Assembly: GCA_025345505.1 (NCBI GenBank)
Contig: JANVCC010000185.1
Coordinates: forward strand, 143,757-207,756
DNA from: Todiramphus chloris collaris
Lineage: Eukaryota; Chordata; Aves; Coraciiformes; Alcedinidae
DNA: 64,000 nucleotides
Direction: 5' to 3'
Part shown: positions 24,401-37,439 of the stretch, piece after piece
How the letters are laid out: each line of letters starts with the position of its first letter
How positions within the stretch are numbered: position 1 is the stretch's first letter
Made by a program: the position numbers and the translations under genes
The notes under the pieces: generated by a model
The model's database searches: none
What the model was told of the DNA's origin: nothing
Seen by the model: the letters and a program-made list of their open reading frames with translations, nothing else

Positions 24401-27400
24401 ATGACTACTCCAAAGTCAGCCTAGTTCAAAATAAGAAAAAAATCACAAATTCTGTAATATACCCATAACAACCACTAATCAATTTCAATGCATAGTAAAA
24501 CACTAGTAGTCTATAGCACATAAACTGCAAAATAAATAGCAGAAATTCCTGTGGGAAGTATAAAATACACAGGAGGACCTAAATTAATTATTTTCTCCTT
24601 ATATAAACCATATTAAATTATGCATCAAAAGAAATTTGAAATTATAACTACAAATTTGATTTAGCCAGAAAGAAAGCATGCATTTTCCAATAGTTATTTC
24701 AGGCAGTTCCAAGCATACTTAGACAGCCTAGCTCTTTAACTAGAGATTCATGTTAACACATCTATACAGTCTTTATATTCAGATCTGATACATACATACT
24801 GGCCGATACATACGTACTGGAAATGAGCTCTCTGTAACACCAGTTCTAAATCACTCCTCTGTTTATAGAACCACAAATTTCAGTTTCAATCAAAATGTTG
24901 TTCAACTTGCCAAAAGTATGCTATTAACTTTAAGCACCTTCACACGAAAAAGCAGAGTCAGCCAAGGAGAATTCTGCCTCTGAAAAGCACTTTGTATATT
25001 CTGATGAACAGAACACAGACTCAAGATGTTGAGGTCTGCATGCTCTTCTGTGAGCAGCAGCAAAAGCATTTCCAGTTCCGAATGTATTTTGTATCCCATC
25101 TTCCAGCATTTAAGCCTTCTGCAGATAAAAATGCCAATTCACATCTGCCAAGGCAGGTTCTCCACACGACCGTTGCACATCTGGTCTTAAGAGTCTGGAA
25201 ACTATGAATCTCAAACCCTACTAGGGACAGCAAAAATTGCATTTGTCAGAAAGTGGAAGAGGTCAGTAACCTAAAGATATTAAACAGTTGGCTAGGGAGA
25301 AACAATGGAAAATTCTGTGCATGGTAAAATTGTTTGACTATGTTTAAAAATTTGGACTGAATAGGAAGGTTGATAAGAGTAACTGATCCAACATGCCCCT
25401 GCTGAGGATTTTTCATATTGCTAAAATGCACTATGTTCTAGTATTACATTTCATCTTTTGGTATGGAAGAATGCAGGCAATTTCCTCAATGCACACAGTC
25501 ACAAGAAACTTTCCAATCAAGTACGCCAGAAAACTCTGAAATTTGTGAAGATTGCAATTTCCAGGACTTTAAAAAAAGCAAACTAGATAGTAGGGAATTT
25601 TGACATTTGAAGAATTTATCCTGAAGAAATACTCATCACAAAACAGGACAGGGAGACTTCCAGAAAAGCACAGTAGTTATCTTTTGGCAATACATGACAA
25701 ATCAAGGTAAATTAGGCTGGGTTACACATTCACAGTGCTAACAAGGAATAAGCCTATAAAAAAATATTAGTGCCGTGCAAGAATTGGAGCATATTTGAAA
25801 GAAAAAGCATTATTTAAATGGTTACGTTTCCTCAGGCATTGAATTCCAAAGATGTAAGCAGACAATTTAAGAAAACCTACCTCAGGCTGTATAGCTTTAA
25901 ATACTGGCATATCCATCAATGTAATCTGGCTCTGCAATAAAGACAGAATTTTGAATAATATACAAAGAGATAACAATCACATATTTACACCTGCCCTTCA
26001 GGAACTACAAACCATACAGCCACATTGTCTCCATAGCCCAGAACTGGGCAGTCCTAAATTCAGCCTCCCCTTTCCAGGCTAACACACCACAAGCAGAAAC
26101 TTCACCATCCTGAGTGGCAACATGTCGTTACATTCTCTTATATTTGTGGGCTGTAACTAAATTAAGGTTTTCAGTACCTACAGCAGTTTAAGAGGAAAAC
26201 TCTGTGTGCGAGTCTCCGTTAAGATCCCAAAAAGGTGAATGCAAAATCCAGCGCTGCTGAAAAAATGCTGGACTTTTTGTTACGTATGATTACCCCCCGT
26301 GAATGTTTCTTCTGCCTCTAATTTATAAAAAGGAACACAACACACCAAATTTGGAAGTGACCTTAACTTGGCTCCATGACCTTTCTCTAAATATTTATAT
26401 TCAGTAAAGCTATCCCACCTTCTATAGATCTCTGTCTTAATGTCCAGTAATCAAATAGTACTAAGTACTTAAATTCACTTTTTTTTCTTCATTCTCCCCT
26501 GATGAATTGTTTGAAGTTATCTAAAACACTCAGAATACTACAGTCTTGAGTAACAAAAAATGGTATGTATCATTTACTGGTTGCAATTATTCACTGAAAG
26601 AAATTATTCACTTCTCTGGATGGAACAGAAACAGTCAACGTTACTTGAGCTGTCAATAAAAAAAAAGAGGATGAGGGTAAACCAGTGAAAAGGTTTTAAT
26701 GTGGCACAAGGAGGATGGCTACTCTGGATAAGAAATCTTTGGGGTTAAAAACTTGTATGACCAAATCAACCTCAACAAACTAACCCCAAACAAACAGCCC
26801 CACAACTATGGTTTACATGTGATCTTTTTCAATCCTCACTGCCTGTCCTATGGACACACATCTCCATTTCTGGTTTCTTTCGGGGTTGGTGGATTTTTTG
26901 TTTGTTTCGTTCATGGCTATGGGTGGCAAGTGGAACAGGAGAGAGAAAAGCAACTTTAGAGTTCAAAGATATCTTACAATGGCATAAGGGTGTGTGCGCA
27001 CATATGGCTATTTTTTCAAAGTGTACTATTAAAATCAAGAACCTCATCTACAATCTTCCCTCTCAAACAGCAGTAGGAATTATGGATACAATAGAAAACT
27101 GATGAGTTTTAAGTTAAAAGCAACCTTACCTTGACTTGGTCATTTTACAAATGCACACATACTCATTTTTGCTGGTATAGACTACACACTATGTTCTGGG
27201 CTGTCTTGAGACTTAGCACTCAGTCTCCTCAGATGAAACCAGATATCTGTATTTTTCTGTTTACACTGAAGCTCCATTTATTTCTGAAGGTAGTCCTTGG
27301 CAATGACCATCTGAACTCAGATGAACAGGAGCAAAAGCATCAGGCCATTTTTTAACTGAGTTTACACAGATTCGCCAAACAAGTATTTTACATTTTTATC

Positions 27401-29746
27401 TACCAACAGCTCTCATTTAACTGTTTAAAACAGTTTAACGGTTTAAAAAGACTCAGAATTTGTTCCAAAGTGACAAACTGAAAGGACTCTTTTGTGAATG
27501 GGTATTATACCATCTTATGCCAAATGAGGGAAACATCATTTTGATGCCCAGAATATTAATGGAAACATTGAACTAGGTTCAATAGCTTTCATTCTCATTT
27601 GTTCCTGCTACCCAGCAAGTTAACATATAAATTCAAAGCAAGGGGCTTAAGAACAAGAACTGTATTGGATTTTTGCCAAAACTGTAGTTTTGCTTTCAGT
27701 TTAGTAATGAAAAACTGTCATTAAGGAATGTAAATTGTCTCCTCTCCACTAGCTTCTTTCCTACTTTTAAGAAGCCGATTTTTCCGAGAAACTGATGTTT
27801 CGGCAGAAAAGATGAGTATTTGTGGTTTCAAATTAAAAAACAAAAACAAAAAAAACAAAACAAAAAAAAAACCAAAAAAAACCCAACCAGACTATGGATA
27901 ACTAACATCTTTAAACCTATACTAGCATCTTCTAAAACATTAGAAAAATTCCAAATGGATTTATACAAAAAACCAAATATGCTGTGTCAGGTCAGTACTG
28001 AATGATTAAATCCCAAGACGTGCTTATTTTGTTGAAGTTTATATCATCAGAAATTTGTTTTCAAGAAGGTCATTTAAATTTTTTATGCATTTAATATCTT
28101 GCAAGCCCTGAATATTGTACAAGCTTAAATAAAAATAATTAAAAATAACCAAACCATTTCTACTTACAGCAAACTCCTCAGGAGTTACTTTCAACACATC
28201 AAATACAACCGCATCATAGCTTTTATTGGCATAGTCTGAACCTCGTCCTTCCAGAGAATCTGAGCTGCTACTACCCTACAAAGAAAAAATAGTAGGCTTA
28301 TCTGCAGAATGATGAATTTCATGTCAAATTGAGGGGAAAAAAAAAAAAGTGTAAAGATATTAAGAAATGACAAGAAAAATGTATGAACTCCAAAAAGCTT
28401 GACATTGAATGACAAAATTTAGTTTAGCATGGCTCACCAATGTTTCCAATTAACCTTCTCCAAAAACTATAGTAACATACAATTTTAGCTCCATGAAATT
28501 TCCCACTTTAGAAAGCCATTTCAAAATCATAGACTAGATAACAGAGCTGTTACACAAAAGGAAATGCCATTGGAATTTTCAAGATTCATATTCAATGGAA
28601 ATTTTAAAACTATATATGCAAGCTAAAGATGATCCAAATCATGTGTTCTATCCATGACATTATAAAAACCTTACATATACTGAAATTTAACCCAATGTTA
28701 ACTCCACGGTACTTCAGAATAGTACTCTGTCCTGTGATAAAAATTCATGCCTCGCCTTCCTTTTGAAGATTCTGCCCTTGGGCTCTGATACAGGCACTTA
28801 TTGATCACTTTTCTTTCTTCAAGAATGTGATTTAATAATAATGATGACAGAATTATTTTGCTATTTCTTACCTTAAAAGTGCATACTGAACAAAAATATA
28901 CGCATGAAAAATCTTAAGCCCTCACCTCACTGAGGTTATTTGTTTGCTAGAAGAACACTGCTGTCAAAACAAGATGTTTTGGGATCCTAACTGTGACATA
29001 ATTCTCACTTAAAATTGCCTTAGTAGCAAAGAACTAGAAGGTGGTAAATGAAATGCTGGGTTGGTTCCCCCCCCCCCGCAAAGTACTGGGGAGCTACTGA
29101 TTAGGAAACTCATTAGTACTGGGCAAATCCAAGAAGAGAATGAAGGATTAGTAGAAACAGACAGGTATGCTTTATCAGGAAATTGCGGAATTAGTACTTA
29201 GAAAGAGAAACTGTCTCAGTTAACCATGCATGGCAGCTCAACATGGAACTAGGTAGTTTTTGGAAACAGCACAATAGAGCTGCCTGGTCTCCAAAGGATA
29301 CAACGGCTTAAAACGAACAAAATCTTACAGAGCACTTTCTTACTAGTTGACTAGCAAATTCCACAAATAGAATCAACTGGAGCGTTTCTGAATGGCTCCA
29401 TTTTGATGGTACATTACATTGCTCAACTCATTAATAATAAACACCTGCTGTATGTTATAGAGTAACAGGTAAAAAACGCTATTTAAAACTACTTGAGAAA
29501 TCATCATCAACAATAATAAAATTGGTTGTGAACACTGAGAACCATGCAGTGTTCTAAAATTACTCTGTTGTCAAATACCACACTCTTCGTAAGAAAAAAC
29601 ACTGGCATGACTAGTAGTGGAAAGGCCTTCTGAAACATGCCAGAATTTCTGTTTTAACAAAGGAGATAACAAAAGCCAAGGAACTGTACCTCTGGAGTGG
29701 CGGAGGTGACCATCACATTGGCCATGAGGTCATTCCTTTTATACAT
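21307..29746 (-). CDS. RALGPS1: RALGPS1 (Ral GEF with PH domain and SH3-binding motif 1), 5' coding part, 7 exons
   Basis: Seven minus-strand coding exons join in frame: 29746-29690, 28275-28168, 25931-25881, 23496-23413, 22928-22839, 21809-21717 and 21433-21307. They give 203 residues plus the first base of the next codon. The protein starts [25 protein letters not shown] and runs through [21 protein letters not shown] to [20 protein letters not shown] proteins are exchange factors for RalA/B; the full human protein is about 557 residues, with an N-terminal CDC25/RasGEF domain, a PxxP motif and a C-terminal PH domain. Only the N-terminus and most of the catalytic domain are here. The next expected exon (GIYLLDLIYID-like) was not found between 1 and 21306, so the gene must continue past the left edge. 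All introns are GT-AG and the frame is intact. Confidence 0.95.
21717..21809 (-). CDS. RALGPS1: RALGPS1 sixth coding exon
   Basis: 93 nt encode residues 131-161, [31 protein letters not shown], phase 0. The acceptor is cccttttttcag and the donor GGGCT|gtaagt. The [24 protein letters not shown] block is a hallmark of RasGEF domains. Confidence 0.95.
22839..22928 (-). CDS. RALGPS1: RALGPS1 fifth coding exon
   Basis: 90 nt encode residues 101-130, [30 protein letters not shown], phase 0. The acceptor is acttcatag and the donor GCTAAA|gtaagt. This is the conserved W-V-x-x-E-I-L helix region of the CDC25 fold. Confidence 0.95.
23413..23496 (-). CDS. RALGPS1: RALGPS1 fourth coding exon
   Basis: 84 nt encode residues 73-100, [28 protein letters not shown], phase 0. 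The acceptor is gcttcctag and the donor AACCAG|gtaaat. It includes the conserved N(I/V)VAFTRRFNQ motif of RasGEF catalytic domains. Confidence 0.95.
24787..24822. repeat. Tandem duplication, 18 bp x 2
   Basis: gatacatacatactggcc is followed by gatacatacgtactggaa. The two copies match at 15 of 18 bases. It lies in the RALGPS1 intron between coding exons 3 and 4. Confidence 0.85.
25881..25931 (-). CDS. RALGPS1: RALGPS1 third coding exon (51 nt)
   Basis: A small exon encoding residues 56-72, [17 protein letters not shown], phase 0 at both ends. The acceptor is ttattgcag and the donor CCTGAG|gtaggt. The sequence matches the start of the CDC25 core of RALGPS proteins. Confidence 0.95.
27830..27893. 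repeat. A-rich low-complexity tract (AAAAAC)n
   Basis: Runs of A broken by single C, ending in aacccaacc. It is one of several similar tracts in the window (see findings). An open frame over it is Lys/Asn low-complexity and not coding. Confidence 0.9.
28168..28275 (-). CDS. RALGPS1: RALGPS1 second coding exon
   Basis: 108 nt encode residues 20-55, [36 protein letters not shown], with phase 0 at both ends. The acceptor is ctttgtag and the donor GCT|gtaagtag. It holds the linker and the beginning of the RasGEF domain. Confidence 0.95.
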
Positions 29747-29816
29747 GCTCTCCCCAAAACACAGGAAGCTTCAGCTCAGCCAGCATTGGTGACACTACAT
29801 CATGAAAACAGTATTC
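29690..29816 (-). CDS. RALGPS1: RALGPS1 start-codon exon (5' UTR plus residues 1-19)
   Basis: The acceptor, tttgcttttgcag-like on the minus strand, sets the exon start at 29816. The ATG is at 29746-29744 with A at -3, and coding runs 29746-29690 ([19 protein letters not shown]) to the donor CCAGAG|gtacag. The 70 nt of 5' UTR hold a two-codon upstream ORF (ATG ATG TAG, 29803-29795). They also carry the second half of a predicted longer upstream ORF that starts in the exon at 40059-40177. Confidence 0.9.
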
Positions 29817-30249
29817 CTGCAAAGCAAATGTATTAATGTAAATAAACAAATGAGGAAAAAACAAAAAAAATCCCAACAATACAAGGTATTTCATTGTTCT
29901 TTCTCAAAGAAAGGAAATTCAGAATCAAGTTGATCTAAGGAGGTAGATTCTCTTTTCTCTTTCAGTTACAAACTGTGAAGGAGAATAATTGAATTTCACT
30001 AAAGCCATGCCACATCCTTATCCCCACCTTCAATCAATTTAAGAAATATAGTGGGGGGAAAGAAAGTGTATTATTTGCCACTTAAGATGAATTCAGTTTT
30101 ATATAAAGTTCATGCTAGGCGGTATTATCCAGGAACTACAGGTTATTGTAACATATTTTAAAGTACGAAATCCAAGCTATTGAATGACTGAAACTATGAT
30201 GCTTCCATACTTTTCCCTGCTTGTTACTTTAGTTAGTCTCAGAACTGGT

Positions 30250-30600
30250 GATGTCACTGCCATTCTACCTTTCTAATGGGCAAATCCTATCGGCAGCTGC
30301 TTCGGCCTCCACTAATACCTGTACAGACAGCTGTGCCTGGAAAAGCATTTTATGTCAGGCCCCAAAGAACAGAAGTTTCTCAGAGAAAAGAACCAGCCAA
30401 CACCATCCCTCTTAGTTGGAAGGATGAGCCTTTAGTATCTTGGCTAATCCAGCAACAGCAGTGTCTGAAATTATACTTCTTCCAGACTGGATTAATCAGA
30501 CAGATGCAGTTCCAAATTGGCTTAGATATATTACAGATCACGTATATAATGTACCTTAAGCTTCCTCCAGAATCAAAGACAATTGTTTAATGAAAACAGA
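30250..30600 (+). other. Unassigned open segment in RALGPS1 5' intron
   Basis: A 104-codon ATG frame at 30276-30590 (MGKSYRQLLRPPLIPVQ...). A second plus frame reads ILANPATAVSEIILLPDWIN to a stop at about 30555. The segment is less AT-rich than its flanks and has protein-like composition, but I recognise neither frame and see no splice or promoter context. It could be chance, a decayed coding fragment of host or mobile origin, or an old retrocopy. Confidence 0.2.
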
Positions 30601-31741
30601 ACAAAAACCCCAGCCCCATATTGCAGTTCTGAATTAACAAAGACATTGATCACAGCAGTAATATTTGCATCTAAAGAACGACCAATCTTGAAAGAAAGCA
30701 CAAATAATTATGAGACAGCATATTCCCGAGTATTGAACAGAGATAAGTGTTTATAAATATCTCCCTGATATCAGGAAATCAAGTTTCATTGTTGGATATA
30801 TATTAAGTATTGTACACTAAAGGTTATACACCATGTGGACATAGGTGGATATATGATTTCACAAATCTAATTCAGTTGCATCTCATACAGGAAAAAACAA
30901 TACTTTTATGTAAACAGGCACAATTAAAATGAGAACAACTGACATGATTACAGACTTCATTCCGATAGCAAGGGCACTCATAAAAGAATTACACACATAA
31001 TTGAATAAAATCACTTACCCAATGACAACATTTCCAGGCACAAAAACATTCAATTTGGTCAAAATTTTATGTAAGGGGAATTGAAAGGAATCCTAAAAAA
31101 ATTTGTTTTCAAGTCTACACAGCAAAGAAACAATTGACCATGTGATTGCCTAATTCAGAAAAATCACTCTGAAGGCTTTATGTCACTGCAATCGTCACCA
31201 ATGGATACAGCTGGTCCCTTACTCACACTGGACCTCCGATTAATTCTGAAAACTTAAAGCATTGTTCATATAGAAGATACTGTTTGGAGACAAGCATAAT
31301 TAATTCCTGAAATGAAGTAAAATCCAGAACCAAAATTGAAATTCTACCCTCAAACACAGCAAAACCAGACTTCACACAGACAGTGTAGTCAGTAAATTTT
31401 GGGTGCCCATACTAACCACTAGCTTTACAGGTTAAAGCTGCCTTTTCATTAATGGTCCAAAGACAATCAGCACAATAACACAGTACCTGTCAAAGCCCTT
31501 CAGTTAAATGTTCAGTATAACATGCTATGCTCTCATCTTAATGAAAATTTTGTCAGTTAATAAAGTTTATGTTCACTGAGTCATGAATCAGAGTCCACAT
31601 AATCTCAAATCTAAGACTACTCTACATCATAAACAATCTTGTAGGAATCCATCAACAGACTTTTAGGACTACAGTGAAATGCCTGATGAAGGGGATAGCC
31701 ATGGATGTTTACAAGCCTTTAGTGTTCAACATGCTCCATTT

Positions 31742-31780
31742 CTAACATACTTTATAGAGAAGTATGTTAGTAACATACTT
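31742..31780. repeat. Inverted repeat (11-bp perfect arms) plus a third copy
   Basis: ctaacatactt (31742-31752) and aagtatgttag (31760-31770) pair perfectly around a 7-nt loop. A further direct copy, taacatactt, follows at 31771-31780. Confidence 0.85.
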
Positions 31781-33860
31781 AGGACAGGACCTGCCTCACT
31801 TTGTCAGTTAAGCAATGCTTTCAAGATGCAGATCTGAGAATCCAAATGGAACCTTACGTGAAAGCTTATTAAGATGGGCATTAAAAAAACCCAAACCAAA
31901 CAAAACTAACACAGTCCAGACCTACAGGATTGTGAAGAAGGGACCACTGAACACAAACACTTGTCTCATCAAAAGAAAGAAGAATTTTTCCTCTCAAATT
32001 AATAATCAGTATTATACCCATGGGGTGAAACCAAACTACCTTACTATTTCTAATTATTAAACCTAAATCAGCGGCTAGGGAGAGGATAAAATACAGACAC
32101 CATACAGCCTTGTTCTACTGTGAGAAGAACTGTCAGTGCTGCAGGAAGTTTACATGCACTTTAAGCATGCTGCTGGCTGACAACTAGTAAAAATTTTTCA
32201 GCTAGAGCACTCACATACATACTAAGAGCAAAACTGTTTCTATATTCTCTACACACTGTGTGCACACAAACCCCAAAACTGCTTACAGAATTACCAAATC
32301 AGCTCAAGCTCTGATTCACTTAGTGTGGTGGTTTCATCACTCATCACAGCACACAGAGATGAACCCCATGCCAACCACTGCCACAGACTCCTGTGTGTGT
32401 ACTTTTTTAGCAAAATCTGCAGTTGTTTAAACATGCAACTAGGAATATTGTTACATCTCCCTTTACATCCTCACCCTACCTATCATCCCTACAAGTCCTG
32501 ACATGACAAACATCAACAGCTCTCCCCACAGTCTCATGGGCATGTGTGAAAAAAAACAGCAACTGTGTTTCAAGTAATACCAGAATGTCCTCAATGAAAT
32601 TAGTCAAGAACCAAATTCCTTTATTTGTGTTCTGACAAAATTAACTCATTTTGAACACTAACAGACTGCAAAGTATTTCTAGGCCTGGAGTTTCTCCTGT
32701 TAATAATCCTTAGAGATACTGAAGTGGAAAGCAATTTTCATGATGTAAGTTCTTTAAAACGTGGCATTGACATCAAGGCCACAAAAATATTCTCATCTCC
32801 TCCTTCTGCGCCTGACTATGCTTTCCAGTATGCAGGGGCTCAAAAATGCTCTGAAAGGGGAAAGAAAAATCCCATATGTGTTCTTGTATCCTGTCCAAGC
32901 TCAGTTTTACTCCAAGTTTTAATGGTTACTAAACCAAAGAGACAGAAGTGCTTTAATAGCTGAAACCAAAAGCACTAACATACTTTTCTTTGCCTTTCAA
33001 CATTCAGTACACAGAAAAAGGTTGCAAGGTTAGATACTTTTATTCTAAAAAGGATGAAAATAGATTTTTATTTTTTATTCCTTCCCCAAATGTCTCAAAT
33101 ATAACACAAGCATTGAAAATGCACTGCTTTTTCCTATGTACATAGGTTTCTCCAAGATTCACATCTCCTATGAAGAAATGCTTCTCTACGTACCCATTTG
33201 TTTTGCTGCCTTGAAGAAAGTCATAGGGAGCAATTACCCTTTTAAGTCAAGTCCAAGGAGTTTTTATTGTTCTGAAATCACCTGGCAATTTGAAGTACTT
33301 CCACACCTGCTAACACAGAAGGTATTACTCTGCAAATTAAGTAACACTGGCACTACTACTAAGTCTACTGTAACTGTCAGATTACAAATAGAAAGATACT
33401 AAAAATAAAAATTTACTCTCCCATACTTCCAATATTTTGCTCCAAAAAGATTAAAAATACATTTGATATTCTGAAAATTACCAAAGGTAATAAAAGGTAA
33501 AAAGTCACTAAAATGACATATGATTTCCTTTCATGGCTTTTGCTTCTTAAAAATATTTTCAACTTGCTCAGGTTAATCATTAAAATTATTCATTATACAA
33601 TGCTAAAAAAAAATCCAAACAACAACAAAAAAACCCACCTTATCTGTTTGTACAGAATGTTCACAGGTACACTGCAATACATATTCATAGACTGCCATCA
33701 GCAAAGTGGATAAGTCAGGATGCAAACATACATACCACCAGAGGTTGTCTGTGCTTTGCCAACTTAAACCCATTTAGATATGTAGCTCTCTGAAACAAAA
33801 GTGAAGACCACGCAAGAACAACAAAATGGGGGGAGGATGGACTTCGAAACACCACCATCA

Positions 33861-33902
33861 AAGCTGAGAATAACTATATTCAAGCTGAGAATGACTATAG
33901 TC
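33861..33902. repeat. Tandem duplication, 21 bp x 2
   Basis: aagctgagaataactatatt-c is followed directly by a second copy with two differences (33882-33902). It is in the RALGPS1 5' intron. Confidence 0.9.
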
Positions 33903-36900
33903 ATTATTTTACCAGCATTTATCACATTTTGTCATCTATGGCACAGAGGTGACAATCTCTGAAAGCAGAAATGCATATTTTACATTGCTGTTAGTAACAG
34001 ACATCTAATGCAGTTACAGTGACCATAAGTTCATCCTCATTACTAGTTACCCAACTCACAAGAAAGTCACTAGAAGATTCTTAAGCACAGTTACCGCCTC
34101 TGGACAATGAAGTCCCTGTGGCCTAATGTCTGAATGCTAGCAGAGCAATCTGCAGAAGTTACTAACTGTTCACGCTGCTCTCAGCAAATATGAGAATAAC
34201 CATGTAAGCAGACACTGATGACCATTGTTCTTATTGATTTTTCTTGCTGGAGGTAAATATACTGAGCTAGACAGGTTTTTGATCAGACCTGGTACAGCCA
34301 TTCTGGGCTCAGAAAGTTAACTGTCTTAGCTGATTTCAAACGCCATTTACTTGCTGCTTTCATTAGTTCAGGATGGTTTTCCTATCACCGAGTCATAAGC
34401 TGACAGCTGCACCATGCTTTTATGAAAACATACTTCAGCATGCTACAAAAAACAGGCCACACCTCCTACAGTAAAGGCAGAAACAATCCATGTGAATCCC
34501 ACTTCCTTCAGAAAACAGCAGTCTTTTGTATGCCATTCCAAGCCCTTTCAGGACATACAAAGCATGCATGAACACACATCTACAACTACACAGATGAGTT
34601 GTCTTAAGAGTCACAGTCTTTTCCTTTCTGAAGTCCTTTTGAAATAATTTGACATCATTGTTAGACCTTGTTGGCCATTTCATAGAATATGACAAATTCT
34701 AAAGTACTCAAAAGCCTGCCTTTAAACAATAATTCCCTACTAACAGTTTAGTAAGAAAAAAGCAATTAGGCTATAAAAGATTAAAAAGCCATTACACTTA
34801 TATGACTAGAGATCCTCTTAAGTGAAAACTGTCTACTTTTCAGTATCTGTTTCATCAGGAAGTCTCCAATATACTTCATTATGCTTTAGGCAACAGTACC
34901 CCCTATAGATAAAATATGCCATGAACAATTTGGTAGTTTCATGTACGCTCTTTTCTGAGAAACTTGTTACTGTAGTTAATGAATAATAATGAAAACTTAC
35001 TGGAAATAACTTATAGTATACAAGTCCCTATGCTGGGCTGTGACAAGATCCAGTGATCATACACCTTTGGAAGGGAAACGGTGCTACAAAGTTTAGTCAA
35101 GCAACTTAGAGAAGTCACTGTTACACTGCCAACAGAAACACAGAAGCTGAGCAGAACTAGTGACGTGTGGCCCAGATCCAGGACCACTAGATCTGTCAAT
35201 CTTCAGTAGGCTGAAATAGGATTTTAACTGAAACCACAACAAACATTATTAAGGGGCTGTGGATGAACTATGTGTTAACCCCACTGCTTTAGCTGACCAC
35301 AAACTGAAATCACTGAAATAAATATGCTTCAATAACATGCAACGTTCCTGAGCAAACAGGCTGAAAACCTGGTTCTTGCAGCACCTTCCAATAGCTGCCA
35401 ATTAATCAAGTCTAACTTGTGAAAAAGCAGATTCAAAGTTGATTTCTCTCACTAAAATTGTCCCCTACTTCCACCCCTCTAGTGCCTGTACCATTGGAGA
35501 ATTTTTATTGCGAGAGAGCAGCTGCTGTTACCAGTTTAATAAATATCTTCAGAATCCAGGTCCCAAACTATTTGGGGTTTGAGTGCACAACTGATATGAA
35601 TTATAATTAATAGAAGTTGAAAAACAACATTCAAAGGTCAGGCCATGCTTTTATGATATGCTTTACCTGACTAATGACATGTTAAACCAGAAAGCCACAG
35701 ATTCCTTTGTCACAGGCAGGCTGCCCTACAACAGTCTGAACACTGGATTTTCAAAATAACTTACTCATGTAGGGCAACCAAGGCACAAAGGAACTTGTGG
35801 GAATCACTACACCAAAAATGTAACTGACATTCTAAAAGTTAAATAAATAAAAAAGGTCTTACTGTCTTCAAAATTAAAATGAACACAAGGTCTCAGTCTT
35901 ACAGTTTAAGAGCTGCATGCACAAACTCATCATGAAAAGGCTCTTCATAATGCTCCTAAACTGTCAAAACTTACTTCAAAATTATTAAGTATCTCATGTG
36001 ATCCTTAGTTGCTAAGAACATGGAAGAGCAGCAGGCTGACAATGCAGGTTTGTATGTGCAACGCTATTTTTATCCCAATTATGCCCCATATCCTTATTAT
36101 ATCCACTCATTAATGAGTTCATTTTAATGACCATTTATTATTTTTACAAGTTGACTATTACGTGTTCTCCTCTCTCCATTCTGCCATCTCTGCCATCATT
36201 TACTGCAGCAAGAAGTAATGATATGATCAATACTTCTTTCTTACATAAGCAAAAGAAACATAATAAAGTGACATTCTATTATGTAAATATAGTAGAAAGA
36301 GCTCAGTCTGGATACATAAAGAAGTTAAGAAAGAAATATAGTGCAGGTTTCTAATAATCAGAAACTGAAGAACTTTGCATAGATTGGTGAATTTTACCCA
36401 TGTCTGGAAATCTTAACTTTAAGGTTAACTTTATTATTTAAATAAAATTGCAAAACAAACCCCCACAAGACTGAATGAGAATTCAAGTAAGTTTTATGAC
36501 ATACAGTATAGAAGACACCAGTGATTATCACCAGAGTCCTATCTTGTTTTCATGATCCATTAATAATACAGGACACATATCAACAAAGTTTTATTGCTGA
36601 AAATCATTTTCTTGAGCAACAGAAGCTAGGAAGAATGGTACACAACCGTACTCGGCAAGTTCCACCTGCACTGACAAAATGACTGCAGTAAAAATCCATA
36701 AGAAAAGTAGGAACCAGTAAACAGTGTGTTAATTTGTCATACAAGCATGAATTTATTGGAAAATGGCAATGTGACTAAAGCTCTCCTTTAGCTTGACTGA
36801 TGCTCCCATACTGCAGTGTTGCACATACTGCATCTCAAGTTACATAAAAGCTGCATTACGTTAAGTTATTGGCATCTGGAATGTATTTGCTGCTTCTGCA

Positions 36901-37439
36901 AACCCAGCTTTCTATTTTCATTGTGAATCAGATAAAAATCCTCTCAATTAAAGCAGTAATTTCTAGCCAAACACTTCATTGATTTAAATTTCTCAGTAAA
37001 ACCAGCTGAAGTTTCATATTTAGTACCAATCTCAAGATTAGAAGACACGCTGCCTGTCACATGAAACATCATTAACATATTTTTTAATAGTATATAAAGA
37101 ATATTTTATAGCTAGGAACTACTAAAGACTAGTATTTGCAGTATTTGCCACAAAGCATAACAGCCTTTGTGGCTTCTGAGTGTTCCATTAATAGTAAGCT
37201 GGTTTTGTATCCAAATGTTAGAAGTCAGCAAAAGTATCTCATGTTCTACTATAAATGAGGGGAAGAAAAAAAACCAGTTGCAAATCTTAAATGAAGAATA
37301 ATGGCCATAAACTACCCCCAAAAAATACAGTAGCCTTTGCTGCCACTTGGAAACTCTCATTTTGTGTCAACGATAAGAACCTGTGGACTCTCCTCTTCAA
37401 ATCTTATTTAATCAAGTTTTACTCAAAGTTCTCAATGTT

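Larger units (their letters stand above)
21434..29689 (-). other. RALGPS1: RALGPS1 introns between coding exons 1 and 7
   Basis: Six introns lie between the listed exons. They are AT-rich, with simple repeats (23161-23182, 24787-24822, 27830-27893, a C run near 29069). I recognise no transposon in them, and open frames there look incidental. Confidence 0.8.

Noticed and set aside
27820-28005. Lys/Asn-rich 61-codon frame
   Set aside because: It is produced by an A-rich low-complexity tract.
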